This document shows, piece after piece, positions 43,769-50,863 of a stretch of 64,000 nucleotides of DNA (position 1 is the stretch's first letter; the number at the start of each line of letters is the position of its first letter). The stretch is from Paenibacillus bovis. Lineage in GTDB: Bacteria > Bacillota > Bacilli > Paenibacillales > Paenibacillaceae. The DNA lies in the NCBI RefSeq assembly GCF_001421015.2, contig NZ_CP013023.1, positions 2,411,501-2,475,500 of the forward strand, in the 5' to 3' direction. A model generated the notes under the pieces. That model searched no databases. It was not told the DNA's origin and saw only the letters and a list, made by a program, of their open reading frames with translations. A program made the translations under genes and the position numbers.

Positions 43769-44668
43769 GTGGAATTTAGAGGGGTAATGGGTGGTCTTTA
43801 CAGGTTGTCAGAATGGGTAATGCGTCTGGCAGGGAGCAACCTGTTATGGGTAATTTGTTCTTCACCGTTTTTGTTCTTTTTATTTTTTAGATTTCAGTTT
43901 ATGCAAATGGGAGCCAGTCAGAATGACATCCTTCAGACGAATTGGCTTTTGGGAATAGTGACACCGTTTACATTGTTTCCGGCTACAGCAGCCTTGTTCA
44001 CTGTCGTACGGAAATGGGTGATGGGTGAAGGGGATGTATCTGTATTCAAAACCTTTTTTAGAGGATACAAGGATAACTACAAGCAAAGCATGATCGGTGG
44101 TATTCTGTATACCTTGCTGTTCGTGATTATGTATGTAGATTATACCGTATATATGAATCAGTTCCCGAAGCTGCAGCTGCTGGGGATCATCATGCTGATT
44201 TTCCTGCTGGTACTGTTTGTATCCCTGTTTAACTTCTTTTCCATGATTGCTCATTATCATATGGGTCTCAAGGATATTATCAAAAATGCTGTACTGTTAT
44301 CGATTGTTCGTCCATTCCGGTTATTCTCCACACTGATCGGTACAGTGGCCTTGCTGTTTATCGGAACCAAATATCCGGTATTATTCATTTTCTTCCTGTC
44401 TTCAGCAATTGCCTGGTTTGCTTTCTTTAACTTTTATGGCGTATTCCTCAAAATGCAGGAGCAATCCGAAAAGCAGGCAGCCGCCGAAAAAGAAAAAGAA
44501 CTGCAGGCAGATGAGCAGCTGGCTATCGGAGATGAAGCTCCATCCGTACAGGCAGAACGCTTGAATATTGATGAGGTGTCACAGACTTCCATGGATGAAG
44601 ATGTGAAGAAAAAACTGGTTGATGAAGCAGAGGTAACCGAAGACAAAACGAAAAAAGGAAGAATATAG
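43769..44668 (+). CDS. YesL family (DUF624) membrane protein
   Basis: A 299-aa polytopic protein with about five membrane segments in the first 220 residues, of the YesL/DUF624 family (start GGLYRLSEWVMRLAGSNLLW; TLFPATAALFTVVRKWVMGE). The C-terminal 75 residues are cytoplasmic, charged and coiled-coil-like. GTG start with AGAGGGGG eight bases upstream. YesL proteins are often found with carbohydrate transporters; none lies nearby. The 6S RNA gene starts directly downstream. Confidence 0.82.
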   Translation: MEFRGVMGGLYRLSEWVMRLAGSNLLWVICSSPFLFFLFFRFQFMQMGASQNDILQTNWLLGIVTPFTLFPATAALFTVVRKWVMGEGDVSVFKTFFRGYKDNYKQSMIGGILYTLLFVIMYVDYTVYMNQFPKLQLLGIIMLIFLLVLFVSLFNFFSMIAHYHMGLKDIIKNAVLLSIVRPFRLFSTLIGTVALLFIGTKYPVLFIFFLSSAIAWFAFFNFYGVFLKMQEQSEKQAAAEKEKELQADEQLAIGDEAPSVQAERLNIDEVSQTSMDEDVKKKLVDEAEVTEDKTKKGRI

Positions 44669-44676
44669 AAATCGAC

Positions 44677-44705
44677 TTTACAAACGTCGGCACGAAGTTT
44701 ATAAT
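44677..44705 (+). promoter_or_regulatory. Strong promoter of the 6S RNA gene
   Basis: TTTACA, 17 bp, TATAAT. The -10 is perfect and spacing ideal. Start would be near A44712. Confidence 0.75.
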
Positions 44706-44711
44706 AAATTT

Positions 44712-44912
44712 ACATCCTGCAATGTACGCCTCGATTTCTCGTTGTTTTGAACCAATGATGATGTCTCGGGAGATTCATATCTAATTGTTGCTGACCGGCC
44801 CTATCCATTGGATGTGGGGACTTCAAATACAATTGTGCGATCACCCACCTGCTTAGCAGGTTCGAAGACAATGTTATCGGACGGCATATGCGGGACTTAT
44901 CTTTATTTTTTT
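44712..44912 (+). ncRNA. ssrS: 6S RNA (SsrS/BsrA-type)
   Basis: A transcript of about 195-200 nt from a strong promoter to a T-rich end (ATCTTTATTTTTTT). It folds as the long rod with central bubble that defines 6S RNA. The closing stem is CCTGCA...GCC with GGC...TGCGGG. Then CGAT/ATCG follows, and CGTTGTTTTGAACC pairs with GGTTCGAAGACAATG. A central bubble carries on the 3' side the small hairpin CCTGC-TTA-GCAGG. AATTGT/ACAATT resumes the rod and the apex is CCCTATCC/GGATGTGGGG. The 5' start TCCTG and the 3' GGACGGCATATGCGGG resemble known 6S ends. 6S RNA mimics an open promoter and sequesters the vegetative RNA polymerase. The 3' boundary is approximate. Confidence 0.82.
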
Positions 44913-44957
44913 GCAAGAGGCAGGTGCCGACGTGATGTCGACAGATCTTTACAGAGA

Positions 44958-45005
44958 ACGCTCTGAATAATGATTCATTCGAATCTATTAATCAGAGCGT
45001 TTTTC
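44958..45005 (+). terminator. Second terminator after the 6S RNA
   Basis: AACGCTCTGA pairs with TCAGAGCGTT across a 27-base loop and is followed by TTTCG. It backs up the 6S RNA 3' end and isolates the DUF1499 gene. Confidence 0.78.
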
Positions 45006-45096
45006 GTTTGCGCTTACATAATATTAGTTTTATTATTTCCGTACTAATGATACACTTAGATAAAGATAGGCCTGTATATGCAAAGGAGGAAAAGTC

Positions 45097-45489
45097 TTGT
45101 CATTAAAGAGAACGTTAGTGGGCATTATACGCAGTCAGGAAGGCACCGGTGATCGTGCCAAAGACCCTGAAATGAAAACAAGATATTATAATTTATCCCG
45201 CGAACGTGCATGGGAAGAAGTCTCTTCAACACTCAAAAAAATTCCCGGCTATAAAGTGCTGCATGAAGTAGCCAGCGTAGGCGAGATTACATTGGAGCGT
45301 CGGTCCGGTCTGGGACGGGTGATGGATATTACGGTGTCCATTATTTCTGTTAGCCCGGTACGTACCGCTATTGATATTCACTCGGCATCTCGCGGATCAC
45401 TCGGAGATCTGGGAGCCAATTACCGGAATATTATCACACTGTTTAATTCATTGGAGAAAAAGCTATCCCAGTACCGGGTAGTAGAATAA
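45097..45489 (+). CDS. DUF1499 family protein
   Basis: A 130-aa protein with the DUF1499 pattern: YNLSRERAWEEVSSTLKKIP, a central VMDITVSIISV strand, and the typical SASRGSLGDLGANYRNI. TTG start with CAAAGGAGGAAAAGTC upstream. Usually cytosolic or lipid-anchored; no signal is seen here. Function unknown. It stands alone. Confidence 0.75.
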   Translation: MSLKRTLVGIIRSQEGTGDRAKDPEMKTRYYNLSRERAWEEVSSTLKKIPGYKVLHEVASVGEITLERRSGLGRVMDITVSIISVSPVRTAIDIHSASRGSLGDLGANYRNIITLFNSLEKKLSQYRVVE

Positions 45490-45589
45490 TTACACATAGA
45501 CAATCTTGGCAGATACATGTATCAAAGCAGTCTGAATGCGGATACATAATCTTTGACGATAGGCTGGTGTATGATAGGGAAAGGTTCAC

Positions 45590-45619
45590 TTGTAGGAGTT
45601 TTCTAACAGATGATATAAA
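45590..45619 (+). promoter_or_regulatory. Promoter-like element in the gap before tpx
   Basis: TTGTAG, 18 bp, TATAAA. Confidence 0.3.
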
Positions 45620-45741
45620 GCTAGCAGCATACAGATAGGCATTATTACGCCAGGATAGTAAACTGTATCAAGCGAATAGCTGGTGTAAAATGGACTACGT
45701 GTAGGTGATCCTACCCTGTATACACACATATCTGAACACTA

Positions 45742-45774
45742 AAGAGCAGCTTCTCGGTGAGAGGCTGCTTTTTA
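45742..45774. terminator. Bidirectional terminator upstream side of tpx end
   Basis: AAAGAGCAGCTTCTC and GAGAGGCTGCTTTTT form a stem with T tract on the plus strand; it can also serve tpx, which ends at 45838 on the minus strand. Confidence 0.75.
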
Positions 45775-45837
45775 GTATATAGATGGATAAGAGTTGATTT
45801 CGATATCGTATCAAACAGAAAAACAAAAGCTTGGGAA

Positions 45838-46359
45838 TTAGCCAATCAGTTTTTTGACAGCGTCGATAGCCTGATCATAATCCGGATGATGACTCATTTC
45901 CGGCAGATATTCCACATATTGAATAATATCATTTTGATCCACTACAAAAATGGCGCGCATATCAATAACAAATTCTTTGATCAGTACGCCATAAGCTGTG
46001 CCAAACGAATTGTCACGATAGTCGGACAGTGTCACTACGCGGTCTACACCGGCAGCACCACACCAGCGTGCCTGTGCAAAAGGCAGATCGGCACTTATTG
46101 TAAGTACTACGACTTCTTCGCCCAGTTCGGAAGCTGCTTCATTGAAGCGGCGTGTCTGTGCATCACATACGCCTGTATCCAGGGAAGGCACTACGCTGAT
46201 CAATTTGATTTTGCCGGCAAAGTCCGACAGACTTGCTTGTTCCAACAGATTTTTGCTAAGAGTAAAGGAAGGAGCAGAGTCGCCGACTTTTAGCTCGGGA
46301 CCTATCAATGTAATCGGGTTGCCTTTGAAGGTGGCAATACCTGTACGTTCTTGAGTCAT
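45838..46359 (-). CDS. tpx: Thiol peroxidase (atypical 2-Cys peroxiredoxin)
   Basis: A 173-aa cytosolic peroxiredoxin that reduces alkyl and hydrogen peroxides with thioredoxin. The peroxidatic Cys is in PSLDTGVCDAQTRRFNEAA and the resolving Cys in ADLPFAQARWCGAAG, both conserved. ATG 46359 has AGGAGG nine bases upstream; the frame is open to 46461. A CAGCATA-AA-TATGCTG inverted repeat lies in its leader. Divergent from the rhomboid gene. Confidence 0.95.
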   Translation of the reverse strand: MTQERTGIATFKGNPITLIGPELKVGDSAPSFTLSKNLLEQASLSDFAGKIKLISVVPSLDTGVCDAQTRRFNEAASELGEEVVVLTISADLPFAQARWCGAAGVDRVVTLSDYRDNSFGTAYGVLIKEFVIDMRAIFVVDQNDIIQYVEYLPEMSHHPDYDQAIDAVKKLIG

Positions 46360-46388
46360 AATTGTATACCTCCTCATAAAATATAGAT

Positions 46389-46404
46389 CAGCATAAATAT
46401 GCTG
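46389..46404. promoter_or_regulatory. Inverted repeat in the tpx-rhomboid divergent region
   Basis: CAGCATA-AA-TATGCTG, a perfect 7-bp inverted repeat 30-45 bases upstream of the tpx start. Operator or leader hairpin; the binding factor is unknown. Confidence 0.3.
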
Positions 46405-46410
46405 TCTATT

Positions 46411-46440
46411 TTCGCAATCACAGTCAGAATTTATTATAAT
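46411..46440 (+). promoter_or_regulatory. Probable promoter of the rhomboid gene
   Basis: TTCGCA, 18 bp, TATAAT, about 55 bases before the ATG. Confidence 0.45.
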
Positions 46441-46496
46441 TGAGTATATCGTATAAATCAAAATAATAGCCTGCCAACCGGCATAAAGGAGAACTT

Positions 46497-47174
46497 ATGT
46501 TATTCGTACGTTACGAAAACTGGAAAAGCTTTTTGCGGTTCTATCCGCTAACTACGCTGCTGCTAATTGCCAACGTGGTCGTATTCATTCTGATGACCAT
46601 CAACGGCGGTTCACGCAACACCGTTACTCTGGTAGAATACGGTGCACTAACCAATATTGATGGTTATGATCAATGGTGGAGAACGATAACAGCGATGTTT
46701 GTGCATATCGGCTTTGACCATTTATTGTTCAATAGCTTTGCACTTATCGTGTTTGCTCCTCCCATGGAGCGTCTATTAGGTACCTGGCGGTATGGAATAC
46801 TATACTTTGCCAGTGGGATTATTGGTAATGTGATTAGTCTCGAACTTTACCGTCAATCGATGGATAATCATCTGGCTGCAGGAGCTTCCGGAGCGATTTA
46901 TGGTATTTATGGAGCATTCCTTTATATTGCTATATTCCAGCGTAACATGATTGATCGGGTTTCTCGCCAAACTATATATACCATTCTTGGTCTTGGGCTC
47001 GTATATACGTTTATTATGCCAGGTATTGGAATATGGGCCCATCTCGGCGGCCTGATTGCCGGATTTTTCGTCTATGGCCTGCTGCTCAGACTCAGCGGAT
47101 TACGCCGAAGATGGGATCGAATTTTCGCTCGTCCTACACAGGAAGAACCTCAGAACAAAGATCTAGACGTCTAG
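46497..47174 (+). CDS. Rhomboid family intramembrane serine protease
   Basis: A 225-aa protease with six predicted helices. The catalytic Ser is in AAGASGAIYGIYGAF and the His in IGIWAHLGGLIAGFF; the HxxxN equivalent is HIGFDHLLFNSFALIVF. No extra cytosolic domain is present. Substrate unknown. After its stop begins the repeat-rich non-coding region. Confidence 0.92.
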   Translation: MLFVRYENWKSFLRFYPLTTLLLIANVVVFILMTINGGSRNTVTLVEYGALTNIDGYDQWWRTITAMFVHIGFDHLLFNSFALIVFAPPMERLLGTWRYGILYFASGIIGNVISLELYRQSMDNHLAAGASGAIYGIYGAFLYIAIFQRNMIDRVSRQTIYTILGLGLVYTFIMPGIGIWAHLGGLIAGFFVYGLLLRLSGLRRRWDRIFARPTQEEPQNKDLDV

Positions 47175-47297
47175 AAAATCACGTGCAATCTATGACGATC
47201 CCGAACGGTCTCAAACGATTAATAACAATCCATCTATTGAACGAACGAAATAAAGAAATTCTCAATACCGCCCATGATGTACAAGTACGGAGCGCAA

Positions 47298-47404
47298 GAA
47301 AGGAAATAAGGGAAATGAACGACCTTTAAGCCTGGAGATCTTCATTCCCACTTTCAAAACAAAGATCTCCAGGCTTAACCGGAGGACATTCCCTTATTCC
47401 TTTC
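47298..47404. repeat. Compound long inverted repeat (107 bp)
   Basis: The outer arms at 47298-47317 and 47387-47404 are complementary (GAAAGGAATAAGGGAATG with two one-base bulges). The inner arms TTAAGCCTGGAGATCTT (47326-47342) and AAGATCTCCAGGCTTAA (47361-47377) are 17-bp perfect. Neither strand has a good T tract after it, so a plain terminator is unlikely. Confidence 0.85.
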
Positions 47405-47414
47405 TGGAGCGGAT

Positions 47415-47549
47415 AAAGCAAAACCATGAAAAAGCACAAACTACCAATGACAAGACAAAACCACTAATGTAAAGCAGGAACTACCGATAATAAAGCACAA
47501 ATTACAAATGCTAAATAACAAACAACTATTATCAAATAAAAACAACAAG
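47415..47549 (+). repeat. Degenerate 21-bp A-rich tandem array
   Basis: At least six units each begin with AAAGCA/AAATAA and run about 21 bases (for example units at 47431, 47471, 47492, 47513). The clearest three are contiguous at exact 21-bp steps. Stop codons in every plus frame rule out coding. Confidence 0.65.
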
Positions 47550-47623
47550 AAAAAAACTCACAGCTGTGTCGATTAAGCTTCATGGCTTTATCAACTACCC
47601 ACAACATCAATCAAAGCATACAA

Positions 47624-47658
47624 AAAAGCCTTCCTGCGACTATGTCAGGAAGGCTTTT
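47624..47658. terminator. Terminator near the end of yugP
   Basis: AAAAGCCTTCCTG and CAGGAAGGCTTTT form a perfect 13-bp stem with a nine-base loop. It is symmetrical and can act for yugP on the minus strand or for plus-strand read-through. Confidence 0.8.
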
Positions 47659-47760
47659 CGTATAGCTGTGTATAAACAATCATCCAATATGCTGCGAATG
47701 ATTGCACTAACAGTCTTATTTAGCAAGATACAAGTATTACAGAATGCTGCAGGTTATCCA

Positions 47761-48438
47761 TTAATCACGGTTACCGAAGAACAGAAACAGGAAACGCACA
47801 AGCTCCAATACGGATAGTAGAGCAGCAGCGACATAAGTCAGTGCAGCGGCGTTCAACACTTTACCTACATTGCGTTCTTCTTCATGGGTGACATATCCTT
47901 CGCTTACCATAATATCACGAGCCCGGTTACTGGCGTTAAACTCGACCGGCAGTGTCACGAGTTGGAATGCTACAGCGGCAGAGAAGAAGATAATACCCAG
48001 TCCAAGCAGATTCATTGAACTGAAAATCAAACCAGCCATCAACATAAATGGCGCAATGCCTGAAGCAAAGTTAACGACCGGGAACATCCGGTGGCGTAGC
48101 GCCAGCATTGGATAATGTTCTTTGTGCTGAATCGCATGACCGATCTCGTGACAGGCAACAGCTACAGAAGAGATGCTGTTACCGTAGTAGACAGGTTCGG
48201 ACAGACGTACAACACGGTTAACCGGATCATAGTGGTCTGTGAGCGCGCCCTGTACAGGTTCGATCGGGATATCGTAGAGACCGTTGCTATCCAGCATATG
48301 CCGAGCAGCGTCATAACCGGTCATTCCGCGCATGCTGGGAACTTCAGAGTATTTATTAAATGTTCCTTTGACTCTAAACTGTGCCCAGATGGTCAAGCCG
48401 AAGGCGGCAAGTGTTAATACCAAAAATAATACAGACAT
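47761..48438 (-). CDS. YugP-type zinc metallopeptidase
   Basis: A 225-aa integral membrane metallopeptidase of the YugP (Zn_peptidase_2) family. A single N-terminal helix precedes the HExxH site AVACHEIGHAIQHKE, and three further helices follow. FNASNRARD after the second region holds conserved residues. Strong GGAGGAA ribosome binding site. Biological substrate unknown. The MerR gene lies 31 bases upstream on the same strand. Confidence 0.87.
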   Translation of the reverse strand: MSVLFLVLTLAAFGLTIWAQFRVKGTFNKYSEVPSMRGMTGYDAARHMLDSNGLYDIPIEPVQGALTDHYDPVNRVVRLSEPVYYGNSISSVAVACHEIGHAIQHKEHYPMLALRHRMFPVVNFASGIAPFMLMAGLIFSSMNLLGLGIIFFSAAVAFQLVTLPVEFNASNRARDIMVSEGYVTHEEERNVGKVLNAAALTYVAAALLSVLELVRFLFLFFGNRD

Positions 48439-48469
48439 ATCTCATTCCTCCATATTAATGTAGAACGGA

Positions 48470-48904
48470 TTACATCAAGCCTGAGCCCTGTCCAAGCAGG
48501 AACTTCAGTGCCTCGATGCAAGCAGCACTCTGAGGAATCAAATTAACGAAAGCACGTTTGGCCTGATTGGGTTTCATCTGTTGAAGCAATGGCTCCAGCT
48601 CACGCACCTCACGTTGCAGCTGCAGCATATGCAGCTCAAGCTCGGTTAGGCGCTGGGTAACCTGTTCTTCATCTGTCACCCGGTCCCAGGCGTTTAGTTT
48701 CTCCCTGATTTCCTCAAGGGTGTACTTGTCCTTCTTCAATTTTGTAATACGTTCCAAACGCGATAAGGTTTCAAAACCATAGAGCCTATAGTTTTTTAAG
48801 GAACGGCTTTCCGGTTCGATTAAGCCGAGCTTTGTATAATAATCTACGGTTCGTTCACTCAAGCCGGCGATCTTCGCCAGTTCTCCAATGCGGTACAATT
48901 TCAT
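48470..48904 (-). CDS. MerR family regulator
   Basis: A 144-aa regulator. The MerR HTH covers residues 1-70 (YRIGELAKIAGLSERTVDYY, then KLGLIEPESRSLKNYRLYG), followed by a dimerising coiled coil (LTELELHMLQLQREVRELEP) and a short effector tail with one Cys. No MerR metal-site Cys cluster is present, so a small-molecule or stress signal is likelier. The frame is open to 48937, but ATG 48904 gives the family start. Probably co-transcribed with yugP. Confidence 0.82.
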   Translation of the reverse strand: MKLYRIGELAKIAGLSERTVDYYTKLGLIEPESRSLKNYRLYGFETLSRLERITKLKKDKYTLEEIREKLNAWDRVTDEEQVTQRLTELELHMLQLQREVRELEPLLQQMKPNQAKRAFVNLIPQSAACIEALKFLLGQGSGLM

Positions 48905-49315
48905 ATTCCCAACGTATCCACCCCCGTTTGTGGTCATGTAAACGAGGATTCAACACTGCTGAATCCTAATGCCTATATTACAGGAAATTAAACCATACAG
49001 TCAAACGTAATACTTAGTGAAACATACCCTGTAGCTATAGGCTGGAAACAGCAATTTGCTCGTCTCAAGCGACATATAAAACTAATGATATAAAGAGATA
49101 TTCAATAACTTATATATAAGATAACAGAGATGGCTTAAAACTATCTGAAACTTGAATAAATAAAAGGTGAAAATCATAGCAATAATTTCTTGAATAAGGT
49201 TTATATGGTATCTGATGGATATTATGAAGAATATAATTGAAGATGTTGTTTGCCTAGGGCATAAATAATAATGGAAGATTTACAAAAGTATTTTCATGAT
49301 TTTGAAAATTACCTC

Positions 49316-49345
49316 TTGTCATTAATGTTTTAATCTGATTATAAT
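49316..49345 (+). promoter_or_regulatory. Promoter of amtB
   Basis: TTGTCA, 18 bp, TATAAT: strong sigma-A promoter; start near 49352. Confidence 0.65.
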
Positions 49346-49366
49346 GACATTAAGGATTTCACGATA

Positions 49367-49383
49367 TGTGAAGTAACATTACA
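49367..49383. promoter_or_regulatory. GlnR/TnrA-type operator of amtB
   Basis: TGTGAAGTAACATTACA fits the nitrogen regulator consensus TGTNA-N7-TNACA at every fixed position. It lies about 15-30 bases downstream of the predicted transcription start and ahead of the ribosome binding site, a position expected for repression (as by GlnR) rather than activation. Confidence 0.8.
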
Positions 49384-49399
49384 TAAGGGAGTGGGTTAA

Positions 49400-50791
49400 A
49401 TGAGAAAAAAATGGGCCGTTATGGGGTTAGCGGCATCAGCCCTTCTTGCATTTCCGTTTAGTGCTTTTGCAGCGGAGGAAGTTACAGCAGAGCAGGTATC
49501 CATGAATCTGGACACATTTTTCGTCTTTGTCGCTTTTGCTTTGGTAATGTTTATGCAGGCCGGATTCGCCTTACTTGAGGCCGGATCGGTTCGTATGAAA
49601 AATGCGGGGCATGTAGCTGGCAAGACGATCCTGACGCTTGGAATTGCTCTAATCGGTTTCTGGGCTTTTGGATTCGGACTGGGCTTTGGAGACGGTAACG
49701 GGTTTTTCGGGTATCAGGGATTTTTCCTGAGTGGCGAAGAGATGAAAAGCCTCTATAGCTCTCTATCCGGGCTGGATATTCCCATTTCCATGATGTTTTT
49801 GTTCCATTTGGCTTTTGCAGCGGTGTCGCTGTCCATCGCTTTTGGCGGATTTGCTGAACGTGCCAAGCTGAGTGTATATATCGTTTTCGGATTTTTATTT
49901 ACTATTGTTATCTACCCTATTATTGCTCACTGGGTATGGGGCGGCGGCTGGTTGGCTACAATGGGTATGCAGGATTATGCAGGCTCGACAGTCGTTCATT
50001 TAACTGGTGCGACAGCAGGTCTGGCAGCAACCATTCTCCTCAAGCCACGTCTTGGTAAATACAATAAAGAAGGCAAACCGAATATTATTCCGGGTCATAA
50101 CCAGGTATTGTCGGTGGTCGGCGTATTTATTCTCTGGTTCGGCTGGATGGGCTTCAACCCGGGTAGCGCGCTGTCACCAAATGGTGGATTCTTCACTTAT
50201 GTAGCGCTAACCACGAATCTGGCGGCAGCAGCAGGCGGTATAGCAGCACTGCTCATCTCATGGGTCGTACTGGGCAAAGCAGATATCCCGAGTATGCTGA
50301 ACGGTGTACTGGCAGCGTTGGTAGCAATCACCGGTTCCTGTGCGTTCGTGGATGTATGGGCTTCGGTCGTTATTGGTCTGGTCGCTGGCGTAGTTACTTT
50401 CTTCACCGCACAATGGTTTGAAAAAGCAGGTGTGGATGATCCGATCTATGCTTTCTCTGTACACGGTATTGCCGGTATGTGGGGAGCAATCTCGACAGGT
50501 CTGTTCGCTACTCCCGAGCTGGTTGAACAAACAGGCGTAGGAGCACCGGGTCTGTTCTACGGCGGTGGTTTCCATCAGCTGGGTGTACAGCTGCTTGGTA
50601 TGGTCGGCACATTTGTATTCGTACTGGTACTGTCACTGGTTATTCTAGGTATTATGAAAGCACTCGGTGGTATTCGTGTAACAGAAGAAGAAGAAATGAT
50701 GGGTCTGGATATCAGTGAGCATGGTTCTTATGGTTATCCTGAGCAAATGAAAGCACTGGGTGAAGTGGATCGCAGAAAAGCAGGCAATTGA
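49400..50791 (+). CDS. amtB: Ammonium transporter AmtB
   Basis: A 463-aa trimeric membrane channel for ammonium. A cleavable signal (MRKKWAVMGLAASALLAFPF, then SAFAAEE) is followed by eleven helices. FMQAGFALLEAGSVRMKNAG and DYAGSTVVHLTGATAGLAA are Amt signatures, the latter with one pore His; the second is in VHGIAGMWG. The C-terminal cytosolic tail ends after LGEVDRRKAGN. No glnK/glnB follows, which is unusual, and a nucleotidyltransferase gene stands there instead. Regulated by nitrogen through the box upstream. Confidence 0.95.
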   Translation: MRKKWAVMGLAASALLAFPFSAFAAEEVTAEQVSMNLDTFFVFVAFALVMFMQAGFALLEAGSVRMKNAGHVAGKTILTLGIALIGFWAFGFGLGFGDGNGFFGYQGFFLSGEEMKSLYSSLSGLDIPISMMFLFHLAFAAVSLSIAFGGFAERAKLSVYIVFGFLFTIVIYPIIAHWVWGGGWLATMGMQDYAGSTVVHLTGATAGLAATILLKPRLGKYNKEGKPNIIPGHNQVLSVVGVFILWFGWMGFNPGSALSPNGGFFTYVALTTNLAAAAGGIAALLISWVVLGKADIPSMLNGVLAALVAITGSCAFVDVWASVVIGLVAGVVTFFTAQWFEKAGVDDPIYAFSVHGIAGMWGAISTGLFATPELVEQTGVGAPGLFYGGGFHQLGVQLLGMVGTFVFVLVLSLVILGIMKALGGIRVTEEEEMMGLDISEHGSYGYPEQMKALGEVDRRKAGN

Positions 50792-50863
50792 TCCTGTCCG
50801 CTTCATAACTAATGTGACTTCATAATAGAAGAATGGAACATCATAGAATACAGGTGCTGGGAG

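Larger units (their letters stand above)
45490..45837. other. Intergenic region between DUF1499 and tpx
   Basis: 350 bases without an ORF. It contains a promoter-like element at 45590-45619 and a terminator at 45742-45774, which together could bound a small RNA of about 150 nt. Confidence 0.45.
47175..47760. other. Repeat-rich non-coding stretch between rhomboid and yugP
   Basis: The 586 bases lack a credible gene. They hold a 107-bp compound near-palindrome (47298-47404), a degenerate 21-bp A-rich tandem array (47415-47549) and a terminator (47624-47658). The convergent yugP gene ends at 47761. Confidence 0.7.
48905..49399. other. AT-rich region upstream of amtB
   Basis: About 495 bases without ORFs. 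The last 85 contain the amtB promoter and a perfect GlnR/TnrA box. The rest, very AT-rich, shows nothing I can name. Confidence 0.55.

Noticed and set aside
44686..44935. ACGTCGGCAC / GTGCCGACGT as the closing stem of the 6S RNA
   Set aside because: The left arm lies in the spacer of the promoter and is not transcribed; the true closing stem is CCTGCA / TGCGGG.
47415..47549. CRISPR array
   Set aside because: Units are only about 21 bp, degenerate and without unique spacers; no cas genes.
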